From Chitinophaga ginsengisegetis (GTDB lineage: Bacteria > Bacteroidota > Bacteroidia > Chitinophagales > Chitinophagaceae): a stretch of DNA of 64,000 nt. Positions 1-8,395 of this stretch are shown piece after piece (the first letter of the stretch is position 1; each line of letters opens with the position of its first letter). Under the pieces are notes generated by a model. It made no database searches. It saw only the letters and a list, made by a program, of their open reading frames with translations, and was not told the DNA's origin. The translations under genes were made by a program, and so were the position numbers. The stretch covers positions 434,001-498,000 of the forward strand of contig NZ_FUZZ01000004.1 of the NCBI RefSeq assembly GCF_900168065.1, written 5' to 3'.

Positions 1-1796
1 CACAATACCTGGAAAAGGGGAAACAGTACAGTGGAAAGAATCCCTTCCTGCAGGCACTTTATTATTATTACGAGGCGAATATCCAGAAGAAGACGAACCT
101 TGATAAAAGCCAGGCCAACTTTCTGAAAGCTGATACCTTGCTCAGCGGATTTAAAACAGCGGAAGCTTATTCTTTCCGGGCTAAGGCCTGGTACGACTAT
201 GGCGCTCTTGCCCAGCGGAAAGACGACTACAAAGCATTTGCAGACATCTTACTGAATAAGGCCATTCCATTAGCGCAGCAGGCCGGCGATCAGACAGTGG
301 TAGGGAAAAACTACCTGGCAGTGGGCATTGTATTTAAAAATGCAGGGCAGTTTGATAAAGCAGAAACATACTGCCTGAAGGCCATAGAAACATTCAGGAA
401 CGCGCACTCTCCTACCCATGAACTGGTGACCGCCTATCATACCATCGCGGAAAACTATTCCCTGTCGGCCCAGAATGCTAAAGCCAAACCCGCACTGGAC
501 AGCGCCTGGAAATTACTGGCGCCTTTCCCTGAATCCGAATACCTGCTGGATCATTACGCTGCGGAAGGCATGTACTATACCCTTGAAGGGAAATTCAAAG
601 ATGCACTTGCCAGTCTTGATAAAGGAATACAACTGGCCAGGAAAAAAGGCTTACGGTATGAAGAACAGCGGTTGCAAATGCAACAGTTCTATGCCTACTT
701 CAATGATAATAATTTTGTAAAAGCAAAGGAAATGGCTGCCCTGCTCATGCAGCAGGAGGAAATGATGAAACTTGCCGCTAACCGGCTCCAGTTGTTTTAC
801 GGTATGGCGCTTACCTGCGAAAACCTTCACGAGATGGCGCCCGCCTACACATGGATGAAGCGCTACAGTGAGCTAAGTGATAGTCTCTCCAAAGCCCAGC
901 TCACAAACGATGTACACGCCCTGGAAATAAAATACCGGAATGCAGAGAAGCAGAAAGAAATTGACGCACTGAAAGCCAAAAGCATCCAGGATGCGCTGCA
1001 CACCAAAAATTCCCGGCTGGTAAACTCGCTGCTGGGCGCGGCCAGCGTAATTTTACTGGTGATACTGCTGTTTGCCATTTTCGTTTACCGCAGCAAACAA
1101 AAACTGGCAGCACAAAAAGAGCTGACCTACCGGCAACACCTGCACGAAATTGAACAACAGCAGCAACTGCAGTTCAGCCAGGCCGTGTTACAGGGCGAAG
1201 AACAGGAACGCCGCCGCCTTGCCCGGGATCTCCACGATGGCCTGGGAGGCATGCTTGCCGGCGCCAAAATAAACCTCTCCGCACAAATTGAAGATACCTA
1301 CTCACAGGGCCAACGCGCGGAACTGGAAAAGATTACCCTCCAGCTGGATCATTCCGTTACGGAACTACGGCGCATTGCACATAACATGATGCCTGTTAAC
1401 CTGCTGAAGTTTGGCTTAAAAACGGCGCTCAAAGACCTCTGCGAATCACTCATGAGTGAGGCTACCCATATCGACTTCCAGGACCTGGGATTTGAAGATA
1501 CCCTCCGGGAAGAAGTTCAGATCCACATTTACCGCATTGTACAGGAACTGCTGTCCAATGCGATCCGCCATGCACAGGCTACCAATATCATATTGCAGTG
1601 CAGCCAGAATGATCATATCTTTTTTATTACCCAGGAAGATAATGGCAAGGGTTTTGACATGCAGGCCGCAGGTACTGAGAAGGGAATCGGGTTAAGCAAC
1701 ATCCGCAACAGGGTGGGATTCCTGAAAGGAAAAATTGATATCGACTCCGCCGTGAACGAAGGCACCACCATAAATATTGAATTACATGTTGATTAA
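1..1796 (+). CDS. Sensor histidine kinase with TPR-like N-terminus (5' truncated by window edge)
   Basis: The reading frame is open from nucleotide 3, so the true start lies outside the window. The N-terminal half consists of helical TPR-like repeats, a common sensory region in Bacteroidota kinases. One hydrophobic membrane segment lies at about nt 1015-1090, followed by a short coiled coil rich in Q and E. The kinase core is the HisKA_3 type: the phosphoacceptor box ARDLHDGLGG is at about nt 1216-1250. The HATPase follows, with the N box ELLSNAIRHA (about nt 1545-1575), DNGKGFD (about nt 1638) and GIGLSNIRNRV (about nt 1684). It overlaps the response regulator by 11 bp, so the two form one operon and a cognate pair. 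The signal it senses is unknown. Confidence 0.93.
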   Translation, partial: QYLEKGKQYSGKNPFLQALYYYYEANIQKKTNLDKSQANFLKADTLLSGFKTAEAYSFRAKAWYDYGALAQRKDDYKAFADILLNKAIPLAQQAGDQTVVGKNYLAVGIVFKNAGQFDKAETYCLKAIETFRNAHSPTHELVTAYHTIAENYSLSAQNAKAKPALDSAWKLLAPFPESEYLLDHYAAEGMYYTLEGKFKDALASLDKGIQLARKKGLRYEEQRLQMQQFYAYFNDNNFVKAKEMAALLMQQEEMMKLAANRLQLFYGMALTCENLHEMAPAYTWMKRYSELSDSLSKAQLTNDVHALEIKYRNAEKQKEIDALKAKSIQDALHTKNSRLVNSLLGAASVILLVILLFAIFVYRSKQKLAAQKELTYRQHLHEIEQQQQLQFSQAVLQGEEQERRRLARDLHDGLGGMLAGAKINLSAQIEDTYSQGQRAELEKITLQLDHSVTELRRIAHNMMPVNLLKFGLKTALKDLCESLMSEATHIDFQDLGFEDTLREEVQIHIYRIVQELLSNAIRHAQATNIILQCSQNDHIFFITQEDNGKGFDMQAAGTEKGIGLSNIRNRVGFLKGKIDIDSAVNEGTTINIELHVD

Positions 1797-2421
1797 TCCC
1801 GCCACACTGGCTATTGTAGACGATCATCCGATTGTGCTTGAAGGGCTGCAAAAGTTGCTCACCAATGTGAAGAGCATACAAATTACCGGGTGCTTTACTT
1901 CCGGACTGGCTTTTATGTCTTTCCTGAAAGAAAATAAAGTAGATGTACTGCTGCTGGATATTACACTGCCGGATGCAAACGGGATAGAGCTATGCCGCGA
2001 GGTTAAGGCGCTGTCGCCCGATACACATGTACTGGCGCTGAGTAATCATTCGGAACGCAGTATGATCCTCCAGATGATCCAGAACGGCGCTACCGGTTAT
2101 CTCTTAAAAAATATTTCTTCCGAAGAACTGGTGGCCTGTATCCAGGAAGCCCTCAGCGGCATGATCACTTTCAGCAAAGGCGCCAAAGAAATCATGGCGC
2201 GCCCGTCTATCAGTGAACTAAAAGGTATTCCTCAACTCACGAAACGGGAAAAGGAAATACTGCACCTCATAGCAGATGGTAAAACCACCCCTGACATTGC
2301 GCAGCAGCTTAACCTGAGCCCTTTAACCGTAGAAACGCACCGGAAAAACCTGATCCAGAAATTCCAGGTAAGAAATGTGGCGGCGCTGATTAAAATTGCT
2401 TCCCAGCAGGGGTTGTTATAA
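1786..2421 (+). CDS. NarL/LuxR-family response regulator
   Basis: This is the cognate partner of the upstream HisKA_3 kinase. An N-terminal receiver domain carries the phosphoacceptor Asp in LLLDITLPDANG and the conserved Lys in GYLLKNISSEEL. A C-terminal LuxR-type helix-turn-helix follows, with LTKREKEILHLIADGKTTPD and then SPLTVETHRKNL. I chose the ATG at 1786 because the only upstream in-frame start (TTG at 1777) gives no better fit to a receiver N-terminus. The gene overlaps the kinase stop. It converges with the phosphodiesterase gene with only 9 bp between the stops. Its regulon cannot be deduced from the window. Confidence 0.95.
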   Translation: MLINPATLAIVDDHPIVLEGLQKLLTNVKSIQITGCFTSGLAFMSFLKENKVDVLLLDITLPDANGIELCREVKALSPDTHVLALSNHSERSMILQMIQNGATGYLLKNISSEELVACIQEALSGMITFSKGAKEIMARPSISELKGIPQLTKREKEILHLIADGKTTPDIAQQLNLSPLTVETHRKNLIQKFQVRNVAALIKIASQQGLL

Positions 2422-2430
2422 ACGTTGTTG

Positions 2431-3300
2431 CTACTTATGCAAACCTTTTTTGCGCAGGTAAGCCAGTAATTTCTCCGGGTAATCCGTTTGGAGCACATTG
2501 GCGAAAGCGGCCTCTTTACGCAGCTGATCAAAACCGGTATCGTCCTTTTCTGATTCTAGTTTATCATACTTTCCCAAAGCGTTCATCCATACCCGTGTGC
2601 CGGCGGTGGTGATGCTTTTCATGAGGGAATCAGAATAAAAAGAAGGATCTCCGTGAATCACCGGGAACTTTCCCTGCTTTACAGCCAGCTGTTGTATTGC
2701 TGCTATTTCCTCGACACTGTGCGCGCGGGGCATTATAGGGATCTTCGGATTCCAGCTGTACAGGGTGGGCGCTGTATGATGATCATAAATAAAGAACAAC
2801 ACCTGTTTTTCCATGCCATGCGCCGCAATCTGTGAATAGGCTTGCTTCGCAGCGGATTCACTCTCTTCTTTAAAATCCACATCTACAATGATCCTTCCTT
2901 TGGTGAGCTTTAGCACCTGTTCAAACGAGGGGATGGTTTCGGTGGTAGGTTGACCTTTAAACAGCAAAGGAAACTGTTGCAGTTCCTGGTAGGTATAATC
3001 CTTTACTTTTCCTGGTTTGCCCGTGGTACGGGTAATAGTTTCATCGTGCATCACTACGAGGATATGATCCTTTGTTTCATGCAGATCTATTTCCACTATG
3101 TCTATTCCCTGTTCAATAGTTTCCTTTACAGCAGCAAGGGAATTTTCCGGGTATTTATTATGGGAAGCGCGGTGTGCCGCCACCATGATGTGTTCCGGGT
3201 GATGCTGAAACTCATTGAGGATAGCGTCGACAGGTGTTTTTTGCTGCGCAGCTACCGGCAGGCTGATTGCACATAAGGCGGCTAATAATAAACGGTTCAT
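2431..3300 (-). CDS. Secreted glycerophosphodiester phosphodiesterase
   Basis: This enzyme hydrolyses glycerophosphodiesters to glycerol-3-phosphate and an alcohol. The 289-aa protein begins with a signal peptide (MNRLLLAALC, cleavage probably after PVAAQ), so it acts in the periplasm or outside the cell. GDPD family motifs are clear: AAHRASHNKYPENS with the catalytic HR and PENS, then DIVEIDLHETKD with the metal-binding E.D, and VVMHDETITRTTG with the second catalytic His. Length is normal for the family. It is transcribed alone and faces the two-component operon tail to tail. UgpQ-type and GlpQ-type members cannot be separated here. Confidence 0.93.
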   Translation of the reverse strand: MNRLLLAALCAISLPVAAQQKTPVDAILNEFQHHPEHIMVAAHRASHNKYPENSLAAVKETIEQGIDIVEIDLHETKDHILVVMHDETITRTTGKPGKVKDYTYQELQQFPLLFKGQPTTETIPSFEQVLKLTKGRIIVDVDFKEESESAAKQAYSQIAAHGMEKQVLFFIYDHHTAPTLYSWNPKIPIMPRAHSVEEIAAIQQLAVKQGKFPVIHGDPSFYSDSLMKSITTAGTRVWMNALGKYDKLESEKDDTGFDQLRKEAAFANVLQTDYPEKLLAYLRKKGLHK

Positions 3301-3649
3301 CAGGTATTTATTTTTTTTCAGAGATAGACAGGATAATCCTGTGAAAGTAAATCAATTCACAGAAGATCTCTACCGGCTTAATAAAAAGTTAATCTACAAT
3401 TGTTGCCGCTTTAGTTCCTTCACGGCGTAATCCGCTGTCCCCATTTCGTGAATGGCCATTCCAGGGTAGGAATCCCTGTTAAAGGGCGTTACATTTGTGT
3501 TTTGCGCCTTAGCTTTAAGATTATACGCAGCCTATATAGATAATAAGGAAAATAGTAAAAAAAAGGGAACGGGTGTAAATAATTGGTATGGACGGTTGCC
3601 GGAAAAAATAGTTACATTATAGCGTATTAGCACTCATCAAACAATAGCC
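3301..3649. other. Intergenic region between divergent genes, no gene found
   Basis: This 349-bp AT-rich stretch separates the divergently transcribed phosphodiesterase and acetyltransferase genes and should hold both promoters. I see no ORF with protein-like composition. A small hairpin with arms CAGGG (3462-3466) and CCCTG (3474-3478) is present. I could not find a convincing TTTG/TAnnTTTG promoter pair. Confidence 0.6.
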
Positions 3650-4099
3650 ATGAATATTACCACGCAGCGGTTAACTACGCATCACCTCGCCGAATTTGTT
3701 GAATTGCTCCAGGTATATGAAGCGGTATTTGACATGGAAAATTTTCAAATGCCCGATAAAAGCTATCTCAAAAACCTGTTGAGCGGAGAGGACCTGATTA
3801 TGTTTGTTGCCATGCATGAAAAAGCCGTTATAGGCGGACTTACCGCTTATGTGCTCCCCTCCTGCTACTCGCGCTCAGCGGAGATATATGTGTATGACTT
3901 TGCGGTGCATACCAACTTTCAGAGAAAGGGGGTTGGCAAGCATTTACTGTCCGCCTTCGCGGATTACTGCCGGAAGAATAACTACGCCACTTTTTTTGTA
4001 CAGGCAGTCACCACAGATGTACATGCCGTGGAATTTTACCGTGCTACCGGGGGCACGCCGGAAAATGTAGTGCAGTTCACTTACACGGATATCAGATAA
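3650..4099 (+). CDS. GNAT acetyltransferase, AAC(3)-I-like
   Basis: This is a 149-aa GNAT-fold acyl-CoA-dependent N-acetyltransferase. The central region resembles the aminoglycoside 3-N-acetyltransferase I (AAC(3)-I) group: the run LTAYVLP, then SAEIYVYDFAV, the acetyl-CoA loop QRKGVGKHLL, and the terminal block AVEFYRATGG. AAC(3)-I enzymes modify gentamicin-type aminoglycosides, but many chromosomal homologues in Bacteroidota have no proven resistance role, so the substrate is left open. The start ATG is preceded by an AT-rich leader. Its last 8 bp overlap the end of the convergent eCIS ATPase gene, leaving no room for a terminator between them. Confidence 0.85.
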   Translation: MNITTQRLTTHHLAEFVELLQVYEAVFDMENFQMPDKSYLKNLLSGEDLIMFVAMHEKAVIGGLTAYVLPSCYSRSAEIYVYDFAVHTNFQRKGVGKHLLSAFADYCRKNNYATFFVQAVTTDVHAVEFYRATGGTPENVVQFTYTDIR

Positions 4100-5495
4100 T
4101 AAATGATCTTCCTTCTTTGTTCATTTCTTTCCGGATGCCGTTTACCACATCATCCAGGGAAACCAGTGCTGATTTGCGTTCCAGTGCTTTCAGGCAGGCA
4201 TATTGTACTACGTTGATAATATTTCCGCCGGTGATTTCATACTTTTTCACTTTACCGGGAATATCTTCTTCATCCAGGAACCTTACATTTGGCGGGAAGG
4301 TTTTCTGCCAGATAGCTGCCCGCTCGCGCTCTCCGGGCACCTGGAATTGTATGATGGCATTGAAGCGACGGATAAAGGCGTCGTCAATATTATTTTTCAT
4401 ATTGGTAGCCAGTATTACCAGGCCATTAAAATCTTCTATCCGCTGAAGCAGGTAAGATACTTCCTGGTTGGCGTATTTATCGTGTGCATCCCTTACGCTG
4501 GTGCGTTTTCCAAACAACGCGTCTGCTTCATCAAAGAAAATGATCCAGCCTTTGTCGGCCGCTTTTGCAAAAAGCGTTTCGAGATTCTTTTCTGTTTCCC
4601 CGATGTATTTGGATACTACCATCGACAGGTCAATTTTATATACATCCCTGCCGGTATATTTACCCAGTAAACTGGCCGTGAAAGTTTTGCCGGTACCGGG
4701 AGGGCCATAGAACAATGCACGGTAGCCTTTCTTCAGCTTATGCTTCATGCCCCATTCATTCATCAGCTGATCATTGTGATGCAGCCATGTTTCCAGTTCC
4801 CGGATCTGCACCATAATGGATTCATCCAGCACCAGGTCGTTCCAGGTGAGTTCGGTGGCGATGAGCCGGGCAGGGAAACTCATACTGAAATGCGGCCTGC
4901 CGGGTTTTCCTTTTATAAAGAGATTTACATAGTCGATGTCCATCATGATACGGGCGCTCATCAGGGGCTCTCCTGCCTGCACATCTTCCAGCCATAATAT
5001 TCTTTTGAGCGCAAATTCATGATCCGGCTCAAACAGTTCCTGTACTTCCAGGCGTTTTTTCCAGTTGGTACCGGCCAGCAGGAAGAGGGCTGTTTCCCCG
5101 GTGGGCAGGAAGCCGCGGAATTGTTTTCCGCGCACACCTCCCAGCTGCGGGAATTCGCCGGCCTGTGGCAGGAACTGCTGGATAGCGGTGTCGTAAAACT
5201 CCGGCAGGATATGCGGTACCAGTGCAATCAGTAATAAGGTGAGTTCTTCATCGGTCCATTTATTTTGCTGCATCGCTTCCGGCCTTACAATTTGCCAGGT
5301 GGCCCTGGCGGGTACGGCAGGTGGTTTGGAGGGCGTGCCTTCTTTTTTAAAGTAGGTGCCCAGCTGATAATTGATCAATGCCTGCAAATAGGCAAGTTCC
5401 GGCGCCATCGCGGTGGTTTCCGCAATGGGCGCTGCAGTTATCTTCTGTTTCGCGGTTGTTTTCTTTGGAGATACCGTGTTGTTGATCTTACTCAT
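4092..5495 (-). CDS. eCIS-associated AAA+ ATPase (Afp15/Pvc15-like)
   Basis: In the Afp and PVC systems this AAA+ ATPase is thought to load or remodel cargo during particle assembly. The 467-aa protein has an N-terminal low-complexity segment (about 1-60), a middle domain specific to the eCIS ATPases, and one AAA+ module. Walker A is GPPGTGKT at 264-271, Walker B IIFFDEAD at 318-325, the sensor-1 Asn is N365 in ILATN, and the arginine finger pair is R376-R377. A single AAA domain and no ClpV features argue against T6SS sheath recycling. It overlaps the preceding DUF4157 gene by 4 bp (ATGA) and is the last gene of the operon. Confidence 0.93.
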   Translation of the reverse strand: MSKINNTVSPKKTTAKQKITAAPIAETTAMAPELAYLQALINYQLGTYFKKEGTPSKPPAVPARATWQIVRPEAMQQNKWTDEELTLLLIALVPHILPEFYDTAIQQFLPQAGEFPQLGGVRGKQFRGFLPTGETALFLLAGTNWKKRLEVQELFEPDHEFALKRILWLEDVQAGEPLMSARIMMDIDYVNLFIKGKPGRPHFSMSFPARLIATELTWNDLVLDESIMVQIRELETWLHHNDQLMNEWGMKHKLKKGYRALFYGPPGTGKTFTASLLGKYTGRDVYKIDLSMVVSKYIGETEKNLETLFAKAADKGWIIFFDEADALFGKRTSVRDAHDKYANQEVSYLLQRIEDFNGLVILATNMKNNIDDAFIRRFNAIIQFQVPGERERAAIWQKTFPPNVRFLDEEDIPGKVKKYEITGGNIINVVQYACLKALERKSALVSLDDVVNGIRKEMNKEGRSFII

Positions 5496-6217
5496 ATGTT
5501 TGTCCCTCCCTGTTGTGTAGCTGATTTTTCTTTGGCAGCGCCCTGTTGTACCACATGCGTCAGTTCATGTGCCAGCAGGTGCTTTCCGTTACTGGTATCA
5601 GGATTATATTTTCCTGCATTAAAAAAAACGTCATTCTTATGCGTAAATGCCTGCGCGCCCAGTTCCTTACTCATTTGTACAGCCGAGGCGCCTGTATGGA
5701 TGTTAACATGGCTGAAGTCCACCCCGAATTTGTGCTGCATTTCATGCGCCGTTTGCCGGCTCATGGGATTGCCTTTACCGGCGGAGCCTTCAATTTGTGC
5801 GGAGAGCTGTGGCGTAGCGGAAGTACTGCCGCCGCCTGCCGCTGCTTCGGACTTTTGTACATTGCCTTCTTCCTCGTGTTCGCAGGCGGCGCATTTCCGT
5901 TGCAGTTCGGGCTTGGTTTGAATATCTTTATCACGGCGCATGCGGGCGTCGTTGGTACTCAGTTTTTCTTCTGCTTCGGAAGTAGCCAGCCGCTGAACGG
6001 AGCTGATGTCTTTTTTCTGTACTACCGGGCCTGCGCCACCACCACCGCTTACCACCTTATCGGCTACGGAGTCGGCTTCGCGTTCAAAGGCATCTCCGGG
6101 TGTGTTCACGGATAATTTTGTCTGGAAGAAAGTATTATCTTTCTTTTGTTGCACGCCGCTGAAGAAGGGTTCTTTCGCGGAAGCGGCGGCGGGTAAAGAT
6201 TGTTTACTATCAAACAT
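5492..6217 (-). CDS. DUF4157 (eCIS core domain) protein, short form
   Basis: This is a 241-aa protein with a disordered N-terminus and a C-terminal DUF4157 domain (about 150-225), a domain strongly associated with eCIS loci and their toxins. The domain ends in LLAHELTHVVQQ, with a zincin-type HExxH at H217-H221. N-terminal features are the twin-FF motif (EPFFSG and NTFFQT), the segment LSVNTPGDAFEREAD typical of the family, and KCAACEHEEE with C109 and C112. There is no toxin domain after DUF4157, so it may be an adaptor or chaperone rather than an effector. I chose the ATG at 6217 over a TTG at 6223. It follows ParA by 6 bp and overlaps the ATPase. Confidence 0.9.
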   Translation of the reverse strand: MFDSKQSLPAAASAKEPFFSGVQQKKDNTFFQTKLSVNTPGDAFEREADSVADKVVSGGGGAGPVVQKKDISSVQRLATSEAEEKLSTNDARMRRDKDIQTKPELQRKCAACEHEEEGNVQKSEAAAGGGSTSATPQLSAQIEGSAGKGNPMSRQTAHEMQHKFGVDFSHVNIHTGASAVQMSKELGAQAFTHKNDVFFNAGKYNPDTSNGKHLLAHELTHVVQQGAAKEKSATQQGGTNI

Positions 6218-6223
6218 AACCAA

Positions 6224-6994
6224 CTATTTTATTCTGCTTAGAAAATCTTCTCCCAGTCTGCGGTAATCTTTTGCGCCATGCGAAACGGGGTCAAAGCTGA
6301 AAATATCCATGCCGGCTTCCTGAGCTTTGGCCAGTTGAATATTGGAGCGGATATACGTATCCATCACTTTCCCATTGTATTCTGTTTCCAGTTGCTTTAA
6401 CACCTGCCGGTTCATCGATTTACGGTCGTCGTACTTGGTTAAAACAATGCCGAGCACTTCAAGGTTGGTGTTCAGCTTCTTTTTTATATTCTCAAAATGA
6501 TACATAAAACTGCGAACACCTTTCAGCGGGAGGAATTCTGCCTGTAGTGGCAGTAATACGTAATCGCTGGCCACCAGTGCGTTTACGGTGAGCATCCCGA
6601 TGGCAGGCGGACAGTCGATCAATATAAAATCAAACTGCGGCAATAAAGGCTTCAGCATCCAGCTGAACACCTGTTCACGACCGTACATGCCTACCAGCTC
6701 CAGTTCTGCGCCTGCGAGGTCCAGCGACGACGGAATGAGCATTAGTCCGCATGGTGAGGTAAGGATTACCTGCGACAACAACGCCTCTTCTCCCGCGATC
6801 TCTTTTTTCAGTGCAGTGTACAGGTGTTGCGCCGGATCTTCGGCATATCCCAGCGCCTGCGTGAGGTTTGCCTGGGGATCGGCATCTACGAGCAGCACCT
6901 TCTTGCCCGCCAGCTGCAACGCGGCAGCCAGGTTAATAGCGGTGGTGGTTTTGCCGGAACCTCCTTTCTGAATAGCCAACGATATTACCGTCAT
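6224..6994 (-). CDS. ParA/MinD-family ATPase within the eCIS operon
   Basis: This is a 256-aa P-loop ATPase of the ParA/Soj type. The deviant Walker A is KGGSGKTT at residues 10-17, followed by the A' motif VLLVDADPQAN and the Walker B-like FILIDCPPAIG. Length is normal for chromosomal or orphan ParA. No parB-like gene or parS-like repeat cluster is nearby, so plasmid partitioning is unlikely. Placed between a haloperoxidase homologue and a DUF4157 gene, it may position or segregate eCIS particles or cargo in the cell, as orphan ParA/MinD proteins do for other large assemblies. That role is inference. Confidence 0.93.
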   Translation of the reverse strand: MTVISLAIQKGGSGKTTTAINLAAALQLAGKKVLLVDADPQANLTQALGYAEDPAQHLYTALKKEIAGEEALLSQVILTSPCGLMLIPSSLDLAGAELELVGMYGREQVFSWMLKPLLPQFDFILIDCPPAIGMLTVNALVASDYVLLPLQAEFLPLKGVRSFMYHFENIKKKLNTNLEVLGIVLTKYDDRKSMNRQVLKQLETEYNGKVMDTYIRSNIQLAKAQEAGMDIFSFDPVSHGAKDYRRLGEDFLSRIK

Positions 6995-7008
6995 AAGAAA
7001 TCAGTTAA

Positions 7009-8382
7009 TCATAATGTTCCGTTGAAAAAATACTTTGCTTTTTCCCATACAATCTTTCCTACTTTCTGACCGAGGTATTGCCCTTCCTGGTTGCCGCGCG
7101 CAAAATGGATTCCGCCGTATAACCGCGATACGCCCGCCTGTGCGGCCGCTTCTGAAAAGGTATTCCAGCTTAATGATATATCCCTTGAAGGGGTATGCCC
7201 CGGTTCTATCAGCGAACTGCCTTTGCTGCATAGTACGGTGGCGCCCAGTTTATCGCCGCCGGTAAACTGCGCCAGGATATATGCTGCGGCGCTGCTGAAG
7301 GTACTGTGACCGGAAACATATTCTGCAAAGGGAGGCGTGATAGCTGCTGCAGGCTGGAATGGTATCCACTCCTCTCCTTTTATTTCTTTAGTGCCCTGCC
7401 CCGGACCGCCCCAGGCTTTTATAGTGCGCCCTTTGTATACATAGCGCACGGCTGAAACAGGACGCACGGCATCATAGTGCCGTTTGCTTTCCCAGCAGGC
7501 GATACTGGCATCCAGCAATGCGTTGCTGAGTGCAAAAAACAATTTCAGATCCTGGTGATTGCAATGCTGATCACGATTGGATACATACTGTGCGATCTGA
7601 CACCAGTGGCCGGGTGGCGTTACTGTTCCGGGGCCATCCCACCAGTATTCTGCGATTACTTTTTGCAGGTCTGTCAGTCCTGCGCTGAGTCCGATCACCT
7701 GGTCCACCTGTTGCTGAAACTCTGTACTGCCGGGCATATAAGGCGCCGGCGGACGAAACTGTTCCGGGCGTTGTAAGGCAAAAGGTTGTACCAGCGACCA
7801 GTGCGGCGTGAGGAATTGTTGTGATTTAAAATGCCCGTTGCCATCCGGGATGAACAGCGGTTGCCAGCGGCCTGGCTCTTTCAGCTGCTCCGGCGTATTC
7901 ACCGGTTTATAGCCTGTATAATCCGACCAGGCAGGCATTTGCAGGGTACCGTATGCGTTGGCGCCGTCGCCGGCAAAAGCTTCCAGTACACAACGGGCGG
8001 CGAGGTTGCCGATACCTGCTGCTTTGGAAATATCCAGGGTAGTGATGGCCGGATCATAGTCGAGATGCAGCATCATATCATGGAACATGTTTTTATTTTC
8101 CGGTGGCAATATTAACCGGAACAGTTCCGTGAGTACGCGGAAGGCAGCGTAGCTATAGGCTTTGCGTTTATAGGCTGCTTTGTGTTCTTCTTTGGGGCGT
8201 TTGATATAGGCGCCGGTATTGGTACTGATGGCACAGGGGTTGTAGGCTGTCCACGCATCGTACATGGCGGTATGCACCATAGCCAGTGCACGTGCGGCCA
8301 GTGGCGGCGGAACTGCCGAGCAGCGGATCGCTTCCACTGCCAGTTGGTTCCATTGCACTACGAGTGTTGTCGGGGTTGACAT
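7009..8382 (-). CDS. Vanadium-dependent haloperoxidase homologue (PAP2 superfamily)
   Basis: This is a 457-aa helical protein of the vanadium haloperoxidase/PAP2 acid phosphatase superfamily. All vanadate/phosphate-binding residues are visible at family spacing: K300 and R307 in the KRHYDAVRP segment, S357-G358-H359 in EYVSGHST, and R420 with H426 in SRLYGGIHF. F352, seven residues before H359, is the position that is Phe in chloroperoxidases and His in bromoperoxidases. No signal peptide is seen, unlike most secreted haloperoxidases. It sits inside the eCIS accessory block, 13 bp after the propeller gene and 14 bp before parA, so it may be particle cargo. Phosphatase activity is the main alternative. 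Confidence 0.88.
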   Translation of the reverse strand: MSTPTTLVVQWNQLAVEAIRCSAVPPPLAARALAMVHTAMYDAWTAYNPCAISTNTGAYIKRPKEEHKAAYKRKAYSYAAFRVLTELFRLILPPENKNMFHDMMLHLDYDPAITTLDISKAAGIGNLAARCVLEAFAGDGANAYGTLQMPAWSDYTGYKPVNTPEQLKEPGRWQPLFIPDGNGHFKSQQFLTPHWSLVQPFALQRPEQFRPPAPYMPGSTEFQQQVDQVIGLSAGLTDLQKVIAEYWWDGPGTVTPPGHWCQIAQYVSNRDQHCNHQDLKLFFALSNALLDASIACWESKRHYDAVRPVSAVRYVYKGRTIKAWGGPGQGTKEIKGEEWIPFQPAAAITPPFAEYVSGHSTFSSAAAYILAQFTGGDKLGATVLCSKGSSLIEPGHTPSRDISLSWNTFSEAAAQAGVSRLYGGIHFARGNQEGQYLGQKVGKIVWEKAKYFFNGTL

Positions 8383-8395
8383 ATCATCTTTTCAT

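Noticed and set aside
6224..6994. Plasmid or chromosome partition locus
   Set aside because: No ParB or repeated centromere-like sites are nearby, and the gene is part of the eCIS operon.
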